NCBI GenBank assembly: GCA_036386395.1
Contig: DASVVU010000046.1
Location: forward strand, 1-19,234
Source of the DNA: JAJKJG01 sp036386395
GTDB taxonomy: Bacteria; Pseudomonadota; Alphaproteobacteria; Rhizobiales; Beijerinckiaceae
DNA length: 19,234 bases
Direction of reading: 5' to 3'
Both the position numbers and the translations under genes were made by a program. Positions within the stretch are counted from its first letter, which is position 1; each line of letters begins with the position of its first letter. The notes below the pieces were generated by a model that had not been told where the DNA came from, ran no database searches, and worked only from the letters and a program-made list of their open reading frames with translations. This document shows, in pieces, positions 7,561 to 19,234 of this stretch.

Positions 7561-7701
7561 CCCTCTCCCGCTTGCGTGAGAGGGCGAGTCGGCCCTCGGG
7601 TCTTGCCTTCGGCAAGCCCAAGGACAGGCTCCGCCGACCGGGTGAGGGCAGCGCCCGCTCGACGCCCCTTACCCCGACCCTCTCCCGCAAGCGGGAGAGG
7701 G
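7561..7701. repeat. Composite palindromic repeat between convergent genes
   Basis: This has the same architecture as 3451-3554. The first hairpin is ccctctcccgc/gcgtgagaggg (7561-7571 and 7574-7584, one mismatch). Then comes gtcggc (7589-7594) paired with gccgac (7633-7638), here enlarged by an inserted hairpin cttgcc/ggcaag (7602-7607 and 7611-7616). Next are gggtgaggg and the terminal ccctctcccgc/gcgggagaggg (7678-7688 and 7691-7701), identical to 3531-3554. It fills the whole space between the lipoprotein stop and the threonine-aldolase stop. It could act as a two-way 3'-end element, but no T-run follows on either strand. Confidence 0.85.
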
Positions 7702-7703
7702 AG

Positions 7704-8780
7704 TCATTCCGCCGCCTCACGCCTTGTCCCCTCCCGCGCCGCGGCGAGGAAGGCGTCCACTTGCTCTTCCGCCGTCGCGAAGGCGGTGACGAGGCGCACG
7801 AGCACCTCGTCGGGGCGCACCCGCTCGCTTTCCGGGAGGCTCAGCTCGGACCAGGGGTGGTAGACCGCGCCGGCGCTCTTGAGCTTGGCGTCGAGGGCGC
7901 GAGGGAGGATCGGGAAGACCTCGTTCGCCTCCGTCGGCCAGGCGAGGCGCACGCCGGGGAGCGCCGTCAGCCCGGCACTGAGCCGGGCCGCCATGGCGTT
8001 GGCGTGGCGGGCGTTGGCGAGCCAGTGGTCGTTCGCGAAATAGCCCTCGAGCTGAGCCGCGAGCAGCCGCCCCTTGGACAGGAGGTGGCCGCCGCGCTTG
8101 CGCCGCCACGCCATCGTTTCCGCAATCTCCGGGTCGAAGACCACCACGGCCTCGGCCGCGAGGCAGCCGTTCTTGGTCGCGCCGAAGGTCAGGATGTCGA
8201 CGCCGTTCTCCCACGTCATGCCGGCGGGCGTGCATCCGAGCGCCACGAGGGCGTTGGCGAAGCGCGCCCCGTCCATGTGCACTTTCAGGCCGTGCCGGTG
8301 CGCGACCTCGGCAAGCGCCGCGATCTCCGGGAGGGTGTAGACGAGCCCGCACTCCGTCGCCTGCGAGAGCGAGAGGCCCCGCGGCGGCATCTGCTTCACG
8401 TGCTTCGGCAGGCCGGAAAGGTAGGCGTCGAGGACCGCAGGCTCGATCTTGGCGCCGGCGCCCGGCAATCCGGCCATCTTGGCGCCGTGCATGTAGAACT
8501 CGGGCGCGCCGCACTCGTCGTCGATGACGTGCGCCTCGCGGTGGCACACGGCGAGCCCGTAGGGCGGCACGATGGCCGAGAGCGCGAGCGCGTTCGCGCC
8601 GGTGCCGGTCGCGACGAGGTAGGTGGCCACCTCGCGCCCGAACAGCTCGCAGATGCGCCGCTCGATCCGCTTCGTGATCTCGTCCGCCGCATAGGCCGGG
8701 AGCGGGCCGGCGTTCGCCCGCACGAGCGCCTCGAGGACGGGCGCGCTCGCCCCCATGATGTTGTCGCTGGCGAAGTTCAT
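7704..8780 (-). CDS. ltaE: Low-specificity L-threonine aldolase (PLP, beta-eliminating lyase family)
   Basis: This PLP enzyme is predicted to split L-threonine or allo-threonine into glycine and acetaldehyde. It begins MNFASDNIMGASAPVLEAL and carries TGTGANALAL (cofactor phosphate region), HREAHVIDDECGAPEF, VHMDGARFANA (Asp170 and Arg173) and the Schiff-base lysine in FGATKNG at Lys203. With ATG at 8780 it is 358 residues. Upstream in-frame ATGs at 8795 and 8846 would add residues unlike the family, and 8795 lies inside the predicted promoter spacer. No Shine-Dalgarno sequence precedes 8780. The gene stands alone: divergent from gltB, convergent with the lipoprotein gene. The acidic-substrate preference within this aldolase family cannot be judged from sequence. 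Confidence 0.9.
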   Translation of the reverse strand: MNFASDNIMGASAPVLEALVRANAGPLPAYAADEITKRIERRICELFGREVATYLVATGTGANALALSAIVPPYGLAVCHREAHVIDDECGAPEFYMHGAKMAGLPGAGAKIEPAVLDAYLSGLPKHVKQMPPRGLSLSQATECGLVYTLPEIAALAEVAHRHGLKVHMDGARFANALVALGCTPAGMTWENGVDILTFGATKNGCLAAEAVVVFDPEIAETMAWRRKRGGHLLSKGRLLAAQLEGYFANDHWLANARHANAMAARLSAGLTALPGVRLAWPTEANEVFPILPRALDAKLKSAGAVYHPWSELSLPESERVRPDEVLVRLVTAFATAEEQVDAFLAAAREGTRREAAE

Positions 8781-8786
8781 GCGGCC

Positions 8787-8816
8787 GATACACATGCCGG
8801 GTACCGGCCCTGTCAA
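8787..8816 (-). promoter_or_regulatory. Candidate sigma-70 promoter of the threonine aldolase gene
   Basis: On the minus strand a perfect TTGACA (8816-8811) is followed after 18 nt by TGTATC (8792-8787). Transcription would then start about seven bases further, at or next to the A of the ATG at 8780. That would give a leaderless or nearly leaderless mRNA, which agrees with the absence of any Shine-Dalgarno sequence. The -35 match is strong and the -10 match is modest. Confidence 0.45.
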
Positions 8817-8902
8817 GCGAAAGCCGTTGCGCTGCGGTGGTCGCAAATGAAAGAAAACTTCGGAAATGCCCGCAAAAGCCGCTTGTGTCTGTCGCGCATT
8901 TC

Positions 8903-8918
8903 TGGCAACGTCGGGGCA
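8903..8918 (+). promoter_or_regulatory. Possible sigma-54 (-24/-12) element upstream of gltB
   Basis: TGGCAACGTCGGGGCA has the invariant GG (8904-8905) and GC (8916-8917) with exactly ten bases between them, and TGGCA matches the -24 half well. The -12 half (GGGC rather than TTGC) is poor. Nitrogen-regulated sigma-54 control would make sense for glutamate synthase, but such a match can arise by chance in GC-rich DNA. It would give a leader of about 270 nt. Confidence 0.2.
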
Positions 8919-8921
8919 TTA

Positions 8922-9160
8922 GGACAGCATCACTGTCCCAATCGGGCGAAAGCCGCCCGACAGCCCGAGGACGACCGATGGCCTGCACGGCCAAACGAGA
9001 TCCGAAAGCGGCCGCCCGTAACGATCGGGCGGGACGGGCGCATCGCGGCTGATCGAGCCCGCGAGACGCCCGCGAGGTGCGGGCGCGACGGCGAAAAGCT
9101 CCCGAACCTCCAACAGAAAAGCGGCGGGCGTCCGGCTTGTTCCGGAGCCCAGGCCCGCCG
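8922..9160 (+). promoter_or_regulatory. Hairpin-rich presumed 5' leader of gltB
   Basis: The divergent space between the aldolase and gltB (8781-9201) holds no convincing gene, but it contains five perfect short stems in a row. They are ggacag/ctgtcc (8922-8927, 8933-8938), tcgggcg/cgcccga (8942-8948, 8954-8960), ccgcccg/cgggcgg (9012-9018, 9026-9032), cgcccgc/gcgggcg (9067-9073, 9079-9085) and cggcgggc/gcccgccg (9122-9129, 9153-9160). The last encloses tccgg/ccgga. Loops are mostly five bases. gltB begins 41 nt after the last stem. No known riboswitch class was recognised. Confidence 0.4.
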
Positions 9161-9201
9161 AACGAGTTGTCGACGTGTCCGCGCGAACGCGAGGTGGCGC
9201 C

Positions 9202-13952
<4,751 letters not shown>

Positions 13953-13956
<4 letters not shown>

Positions 13957-14165
13957 AGCGAGACGAGGTGGAGACGCATGCCTGTTTCGGTGTATCTTGC
14001 CCCTGCGGTCTTGCCTCGATTGCCGCCTCCGACACGGCGAAACGCAAGATGGGCTGCCGGTGCGGGGTTGGCGGTCATCCCGACACAACAAAACCGCCGC
14101 TCCCGCCTAATTTTCGCAGCACCGCTTATCCAAGGAGCGCTTCCCGGGTTGCTGAGTTGGGCTGA
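13953..14165 (+). CDS. Doubtful small Cys-rich frame bridging gltB and the DUF4258 gene
   Basis: A 70-residue open frame starts with GTG overlapping the gltB TGA (GTGA) and ends with TGA overlapping the ATG of the next gene (TGATG), so its two ends look like translational coupling. The product has Cys11, Cys16 and Cys18 and then Cys35, Cys37 and His42, which might bind a metal, followed by a Pro/Ser-rich tail. Against it: third positions are only about 64% G/C, far below gltB, no family is recognised, and no Shine-Dalgarno sequence fits the GTG. It may equally be non-coding spacer. Another frame from ATG 13978 has gaggtggag upstream but worse codon use. Confidence 0.22.
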
Positions 14166-14422
14166 TGAAGCGGATCGTTCTGTCGCCGCACGCTTTGGAC
14201 GCGCTTCGGGAACGTGAGATCGTGGAGGAGTGGATTGAGCGCGCCTTGAGGACGCCCGAGCGCATCGAACCGGACCGCAGGCATGCCGATCGGACGCACG
14301 CGCTGCTCCGCATTCCGGAGTTCGGCGGCCGATGGCTCCGGGTGGTGCAGATCGAGACGGCGGACGAGCACTATGTGATCACGATGTTTTTCGACCGCAA
14401 AGCAGGAGGGCAACGAAGGTGA
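14165..14422 (+). CDS. DUF4258 family small protein, toxin-like partner
   Basis: This 85-residue basic protein matches my memory of the DUF4258 family: an opening IVLSPHALDALREREI (Ser-Pro-His-Ala then Arg-Glu-Arg), a middle RTPERIEPD, then WLRVVQIETADEHYVITMFFDRK. Such proteins are small, often sit next to a DUF2283 gene and are suspected, not proven, to be toxins or RNases of toxin-antitoxin-like pairs. Here the stop overlaps the DUF2283 GTG as GTGA. Third-position G/C is about 79% against well over 90% in gltB, and local GC is about 62%, which suggests acquisition by transfer. It lies between gltB and gltD in the same orientation. No strong promoter was recognised in front of it. Confidence 0.75.
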   Translation: MKRIVLSPHALDALREREIVEEWIERALRTPERIEPDRRHADRTHALLRIPEFGGRWLRVVQIETADEHYVITMFFDRKAGGQRR

Positions 14423-14613
14423 AGCTGGCCTATGACGCCGAAGCGGATGCGCTCTTCGTTCGCTTCGCTGAGGACAAGATCATCGAGTCGGAAGAGGTGC
14501 GGCCGGGTCTCATCCTCGATTTCGACGCGCAAGGCAGGATTGTCGCCATCGAGTTGCTCGATGTGCGCGAGCAACTCGCGCCTCAGGCGGTTGCAGGTCT
14601 GAACGCAGCATAG
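14419..14613 (+). CDS. DUF2283 family small protein, antitoxin-like partner
   Basis: This is a 64-residue acidic protein of the DUF2283 type. It shows the family pattern KLAYDAEADALFVRFAED, then ESEEVRPGLILDFDAQGRIVAIELLDVRE. The start is GTG at 14419, chosen because agcaggaggg lies 8 nt upstream and because it overlaps the preceding stop as GTGA. An earlier in-frame ATG at 14332 would read through DUF4258 in another frame and add non-family sequence. Third-position G/C is about 72%, the lowest of the confident genes here. gltD begins 17 nt downstream. A role as neutralising partner of the DUF4258 protein is inferred from pairing only. Confidence 0.78.
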   Translation: MKLAYDAEADALFVRFAEDKIIESEEVRPGLILDFDAQGRIVAIELLDVREQLAPQAVAGLNAA

Positions 14614-14630
14614 GTAGACAGGCACAAGGT

Positions 14631-16049
<1,419 letters not shown>

Positions 16050-16067
16050 GCGCCGCCGGCCTTAGGG

Positions 16068-16889
16068 CTACTTCCCCGTCACCCCCGCCTCGTCCTGGGC
16101 CTTGAGCACCTGCGGGCGGGGCATGGAGACGGTGTTGTAGCCGCAGTCGACGAAGTGGGTCTCGCCGGTCACCCCGCGGGAGAGGTCGGAGAGGAGGTAG
16201 AGGGCCGAGCCACCGATGTCCTCGATTCCGACCGAGCGGCGCAGCGGCGAATGGGCCTTCTGGTAGGCGAACATCAAGCGGGCGTCGGCGATGCCGGCGC
16301 CGGCGAGCGTGCGTACGGGGCCGGCCGAGATCGCGTTGACGCGGACGCCGTCCGGCCCGAAGTCGGCGGCGAGGTAGCGCACCGAAGCCTCGAGCGCCGC
16401 CTTCGCGACCCCCATGACGTTGTAGTTCGGCATGACCCGGGTCGAGCCGCCGAAGGTGAGCGTCACCATGGCGCCGCCGTCGCGCATCCGGGCGGCGGCG
16501 CGCTTTGCGACCTCGGTGAAGGAGAAGCACGAGATCAGCATGGTGCGCGAGAAGTTCTCGCGCGTGGTATCGGCGTAGCGGCCTTTCAGCTCGTTCTTGT
16601 CCGAGAAGGCGACGGCGTGGACGAGGAAGTCGAGGCCGCCCCACTCCCGGTCGAGGGCCGCGAAGGCGGCGTCGACGCTCGAAAGGTCCTCCACGTCGCA
16701 GGGCAGGACGAGGCTCGAGCCGAGCGACTGCGCGAGCGGCGCGACGCGCTTGCCGAGCGCCTCGCCCTGATAGGTGAAGGCGAGCTCGGCGCCGTGCTGG
16801 CTCAGCACCTTGGCGATGCCCCAGGCGATCGAGTGGTCGTTCGCGACCCCCATGACGAGGCCGCGCCGGCCCTGCATCAGGCCGCTCAC
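16068..16889 (-). CDS. fabI: Enoyl-[acyl-carrier-protein] reductase (NADH), FabI
   Basis: FabI reduces trans-2-enoyl-ACP, the last step of each fatty-acid elongation cycle, in the cytoplasm. The 273-residue protein has GLVMGVANDHSIAWGIAKVL (nucleotide binding, near residue 10), FLVHAVAFSDKNEL and the catalytic Tyr156 and Lys163 in NYNVMGVAK, numbers identical to E. coli FabI. RVNAISAGPVRTLA follows. I chose GTG at 16889 because gaggggg lies five bases upstream and the length fits; ATGs at 16967 and 16961 would add an Arg/Asp-rich tail without precedent. Residue 146 is Phe, where E. coli has Tyr. The gene follows fabB by 186 nt and is the last of fabA-fabB-fabI. Confidence 0.93.
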   Translation of the reverse strand: MSGLMQGRRGLVMGVANDHSIAWGIAKVLSQHGAELAFTYQGEALGKRVAPLAQSLGSSLVLPCDVEDLSSVDAAFAALDREWGGLDFLVHAVAFSDKNELKGRYADTTRENFSRTMLISCFSFTEVAKRAAARMRDGGAMVTLTFGGSTRVMPNYNVMGVAKAALEASVRYLAADFGPDGVRVNAISAGPVRTLAGAGIADARLMFAYQKAHSPLRRSVGIEDIGGSALYLLSDLSRGVTGETHFVDCGYNTVSMPRPQVLKAQDEAGVTGK

Positions 16890-17062
16890 GCCCGCCCCCT
16901 CAGGGCGCCGCTCGTCCCTGTCCCGGTCCCGCAACGCCAGAAAGCCGTCATCCCTGCGCATGTCCATGATGGCGCCCCCGAGCCGAATTCTTCGTCCCAA
17001 ATCGAAGCCGGATCGCGCGGGGCCGTGGCGCCGCCGTCCATCCTTATTGCTTTTGGCCCGGT

Positions 17063-17074
17063 CGGCACGTGCCG
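17063..17074. other. Perfect 12-bp palindrome next to the fabB stop
   Basis: cggcacgtgccg is fully self-complementary and lies one base beyond the fabB stop codon, at the start of the 186-nt fabB-fabI spacer. It could be a protein-binding site for a promoter serving fabI or simply chance; a hairpin without loop bases is unlikely to terminate. The rest of the spacer shows no clear promoter. Confidence 0.3.
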
Positions 17075-17075
17075 C

Positions 17076-18299
17076 TCAGGCGTCTAGATGCTTCAGCACG
17101 ATGGTGGCGTTGGTGCCGCCGAACCCGAACGAGTTCGACAGTACGTGACCGAGCCGCGCGTTGTCGACCCGCTCGCGCACGATCGGCATGTCGGAAAAGG
17201 CCGGGTCGAGCTCCTCGATGTTGGCGCTCTCGCAGATGAAGCCGTTGTTCATCATGAGGAGCGAGTAGATCGCCTCCTGGACTCCGGTCGCGCCGAGCGA
17301 ATGGCCGGTGAGCGACTTCGTCGCGGCGATCGGCGGGCACTTCTCGCCTGCCCCGAACACCTCGCGGATCGCCTCGATCTCCTTCTCGTCGCCGACCGGC
17401 GTCGAGGTGGCGTGCGGGTTGATGTAGTCGATTTTCCCCTTCACGCTCTCGAGCGCCTGGCGCATGCAGCGCACGGCGCCCTCGCCCGAGGGCGCGACCA
17501 TGTCGTGGCCGTCGGAGGTCGCGCCGTAGCCCGCGACCTCGCCGAAGATGCGCGCGCCGCGCGCCTTCGCGTGCTCCAATTCCTCCAGCACCACGACGCC
17601 GGCGCCGCCGGCGATGACGAAGCCGTCGCGGTTCACGTCGTAGGCGCGCGACGCCGTCGCGGGCCGGTCGTTGTACTTCGTCGACATCGCCCCCATGGCG
17701 TCGAAGAGCACGGAGAGCGTCCAGTCGAGCTCCTCCGAGCCGCCCGCGAAGATCACGTCCTGGCGCCCGCCGCGGATGATCTCGAAGGCGTTGCCGATGC
17801 AGTGGTTCGAGGTCGCGCAGGCGGACGAGATCGAGTAGTTCACGCCCTTGATCTTGAACCAGGTCGCGAGCGTCGCGGACGCCGTCGAGGACATCGCCTT
17901 CGGCACCGCGAAGGGGCCGACGCGCTTCGGACCCTTCGACCGCGCGATATCGGCCGATTCGACGATCACCTTGGTCGAGGGGCCGCCCGAGCCCATGATG
18001 ATGCCGGTGCGCTCGTTCGAGACCTCGTGCTCTTCCAGGCCGGCGTCGCGGATCGCCTGGTCCATGGCGACGTGGTTCCAGGCCGTGCCGCCGCCGTGGA
18101 AGCGCATGGCGCGCCGGTCGACGACCTCGGCCGGGTCGAGGGTCGGGGCGCCGTGGACCTGGCAGCGGAAGCCGAGCTTCTCGTATTCCGGCGCCTTGAC
18201 GACGCCCGACTTCGCCTCGCGCAGCGAAGCCAGCACCTCCTGCGTGCTGTTGCCGATGGACGAGACGATGCCCATCCCGGTGACGACGACGCGTCTCAT
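17076..18299 (-). CDS. fabB: 3-oxoacyl-[acyl-carrier-protein] synthase I, FabB
   Basis: FabB condenses acyl-ACP with malonyl-ACP and is the enzyme that elongates the cis-unsaturated intermediates made by FabA. The 407-residue protein has the thiolase-fold catalytic triad: Cys161 in SSACATSNHCIGN, His296 in NPHATSTPVGD and His333 in KSLTGHSLGATG, with Lys328. The sequence begins RRVVVTGMGIVSSIGNS, and MRFHGGGTAWNH together with GSGGPSTK is FabB-like rather than FabF-like. The ATG at 18299 has tggag about 11 nt upstream. It lies 94 nt after fabA and 186 nt before fabI, all on one strand, and no separate promoter is evident. Confidence 0.96.
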   Translation of the reverse strand: MRRVVVTGMGIVSSIGNSTQEVLASLREAKSGVVKAPEYEKLGFRCQVHGAPTLDPAEVVDRRAMRFHGGGTAWNHVAMDQAIRDAGLEEHEVSNERTGIIMGSGGPSTKVIVESADIARSKGPKRVGPFAVPKAMSSTASATLATWFKIKGVNYSISSACATSNHCIGNAFEIIRGGRQDVIFAGGSEELDWTLSVLFDAMGAMSTKYNDRPATASRAYDVNRDGFVIAGGAGVVVLEELEHAKARGARIFGEVAGYGATSDGHDMVAPSGEGAVRCMRQALESVKGKIDYINPHATSTPVGDEKEIEAIREVFGAGEKCPPIAATKSLTGHSLGATGVQEAIYSLLMMNNGFICESANIEELDPAFSDMPIVRERVDNARLGHVLSNSFGFGGTNATIVLKHLDA

Positions 18300-18393
18300 G
18301 GAAAAACCGCTCCAGCCGGCGCTCTAAGGCCAGCCCTCACCTAAGCCCGGCCGCCAGGATACTCAACCGTGCGGCGCAACCGTGGCCGCCCGT

Positions 18394-18918
18394 TCACCCC
18401 CCGGCCGGTGTTTCGTCGGCCTGGAACAGGCCGACGCGCAGGTCCTTCGCCTCGTAGATGCGGCGCCCGTCGGCCTCGAGCCAGCCGTCGGCGATGCCGA
18501 GCTTGAGCTTGCCGCGGAACACGCGCTTGAGGTCGACGCCGTAGAGCACCCGCTTCACGCTCGGCAGCACCTGGTCCGCGAACTTGACCTCGCCGACGCC
18601 GAGCGCCCGCCCGCGTCCGGGGAGGCCGAGCCAGCCGAGGAAGAAGCCGACCATCTGCCACAGGGCGTCGACCCCGAGGCACCCCGGCATCACCGGGTCG
18701 CCCTTGAAGTGGCAGGGGAAGAACCAGAGGTCCGGGCGCACGTCGAGCTCGGCGTGGACGTGGCCCTTGCCGTGGGCGCCGCCCTCCTCGGCGATCGAGA
18801 CGATGCGGTCGAACATCAGCATCGGCGGCAAGGGCAACTGCGCGTTGCCCGCCCCGAACATCTCGCCCCGCCCGCAGGCCAGGAGGTCCTCGTAGGTGAA
18901 GCTCGACTGCCGCGCCAT
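18394..18918 (-). CDS. fabA: 3-hydroxydecanoyl-[acyl-carrier-protein] dehydratase/isomerase, FabA
   Basis: FabA dehydrates 3-hydroxydecanoyl-ACP and isomerises the product to cis-3-decenoyl-ACP, the branch point of anaerobic unsaturated fatty-acid synthesis. The protein is 174 residues against 172 in E. coli. The active-site His70 and Asp84 fall at exactly the E. coli numbers within FFPCHFKGDPVMPGCLGVDALWQM (split here as the hot-dog fold helix). The N-terminus RQSSFTYEDLLACGRGEMFG is also typical. The ATG at 18918 is chosen by this alignment; the frame is open further upstream to 19080, but that part contains repeat sequence. The Shine-Dalgarno match is weak. It heads the fabA-fabB-fabI cluster. 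Confidence 0.96.
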   Translation of the reverse strand: MARQSSFTYEDLLACGRGEMFGAGNAQLPLPPMLMFDRIVSIAEEGGAHGKGHVHAELDVRPDLWFFPCHFKGDPVMPGCLGVDALWQMVGFFLGWLGLPGRGRALGVGEVKFADQVLPSVKRVLYGVDLKRVFRGKLKLGIADGWLEADGRRIYEAKDLRVGLFQADETPAGG

Positions 18919-18976
18919 GCCGCTCGGGTGCCTTTCTGGCTGGAGATCGTCGACGGGCCGGCGGCCCGGTCGGCGG

Positions 18977-19005
18977 TTCGTAGCACAGCGGTTTCGCGCC
19001 ATCAA
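18977..19005 (-). promoter_or_regulatory. Candidate promoter of the fabA-fabB-fabI cluster
   Basis: On the minus strand TTGATG (19005-19000) is followed after 17 nt by TACGAA (18982-18977), predicting a start near 18970 and a leader of about 50 nt before the fabA ATG. The leader could fold at cgac-gggcc/ggccc-gtcg (about 18954-18975). The hexamers match the alphaproteobacterial sigma-70 consensus moderately. No obvious FabR- or FadR-like operator was recognised. Confidence 0.35.
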
Positions 19006-19017
19006 CGGCGCCCCCAC

Positions 19018-19058
19018 CCCCCTCCAGAGGGGGAGGGCCGACTCGGCCGAAGGCCGAG
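19018..19058. repeat. Diverged composite palindromic repeat
   Basis: ccccctc/gaggggg (19018-19024 and 19027-19033) is followed by ctcggcc/ggccgag (19042-19048 and 19052-19058, loop gaa). The order, a CT-rich hairpin then a gccga-gaa-type hairpin then gcggggagagg, parallels the elements at 3451-3554 and 7561-7701, but the sequence is diverged. It leads directly into the long inverted repeat that starts at 19054. Confidence 0.55.
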
Positions 19059-19225
19059 CGGGGAGAGGGGCGCCGGGCATGGAGCTATTCAGTCGAAGCC
19101 CGCGCGCCGTCTATCAGCCGCAGGGCCAGCCCCAAGCGATCTGTCCGGCCTTAGGCCTGCGGCTGACAGATTCCGAAGTCCTGTCGGCAAGGCGCTCCAT
19201 GCCCGGCGCCCCTCTCCCCGCTCGG
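19054..19225. repeat. 32-bp perfect inverted repeat flanking a 108-nt core
   Basis: The left arm 19054-19085 (beginning ccgagcggggagagg, ending gggcatggagc) is the exact reverse complement of the right arm 19194-19225. The 108-nt core contains a nested perfect stem tcagccgcag/ctgcggctga (19114-19123 and 19157-19166) and an alternative stem atctgtc/gacagat (19139-19145 and 19165-19171). No gene is seen in the core. Beyond the right arm, ggcttcg mirrors the cgaagg before the left arm, so a second, inverted copy of the composite repeat probably continues past the window end. The stretch 18919-19234 otherwise holds only the fabA promoter region. Confidence 0.8.
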
Positions 19226-19234
19226 GGCTTCGCG

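Noticed and set aside
8837..9052. Possible small gene of 71 codons in the gltB leader
   Set aside because: It has no Shine-Dalgarno sequence, poor codon bias and no recognisable product, and it covers the hairpins.
13978..14217. 79-codon frame from ATG 13978 with gaggtggag upstream
   Set aside because: Despite the good ribosome-binding site, third positions are poor in G/C, the product matches nothing I know, and it runs 53 nt into the DUF4258 gene in another frame.
16890..17000. Longer FabI start at 16961, 16967 or 17000
   Set aside because: The extension is an Arg/Asp-rich string absent from the family. GTG 16889 has a strong Shine-Dalgarno sequence and puts the catalytic residues at the E. 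coli positions.

Overview
The window is about 70% GC with strongly G/C-biased third codon positions. Gene content and order point to an alphaproteobacterium, probably of the Hyphomicrobiales (Rhizobiales): a fabA-fabB-fabI cluster, an rsmI-yraN pair divergent from an LppC-like lipoprotein, and several families of intergenic palindromic repeats. No rRNA, tRNA, CRISPR array, transposase or phage gene was recognised.

Layout. Positions 1-120 hold two short palindromic repeats. From 130 to 4778 a minus-strand branched-chain/neutral amino acid (or amide) ABC importer runs in transcription order livK, livH, livM, livG, livF. The last four genes overlap one another; livK is separated from livH by 177 nt packed with repeats. 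Upstream on the same strand are yraN and rsmI (4863-6184). An LppC/LpoA-like lipoprotein gene runs divergently (6331-7560). It converges on a threonine-aldolase gene (7704-8780, minus) across a repeat.

A 421-nt divergent region (8781-9201) precedes gltB and is rich in perfect short hairpins. gltB (9202-13956) and gltD (14631-16049) encode the large and small subunits of NADPH glutamate synthase. They are separated by about 670 nt of lower GC and much weaker third-position bias. This insert carries a coupled DUF4258/DUF2283 pair (14165-14613) that looks like a toxin-antitoxin-type cassette, preceded by a doubtful Cys-rich small frame.

On the minus strand, fabA (18918-18394), fabB (18299-17076) and fabI (16889-16068) form a type II fatty-acid cluster: FabA makes and isomerises the unsaturated intermediate, FabB elongates it, and FabI reduces the enoyl-ACP. 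The right edge carries a 32-bp perfect inverted repeat around a 108-nt core.

Most of the window is core metabolism, cell-envelope and translation functions. The points that deserve a second look are: the cassette wedged between gltB and gltD; the palindromic repeat whose arm supplies the livH ribosome-binding site; the structured gltB leader; a possible leaderless threonine-aldolase transcript; and the large inverted repeat upstream of fabA.
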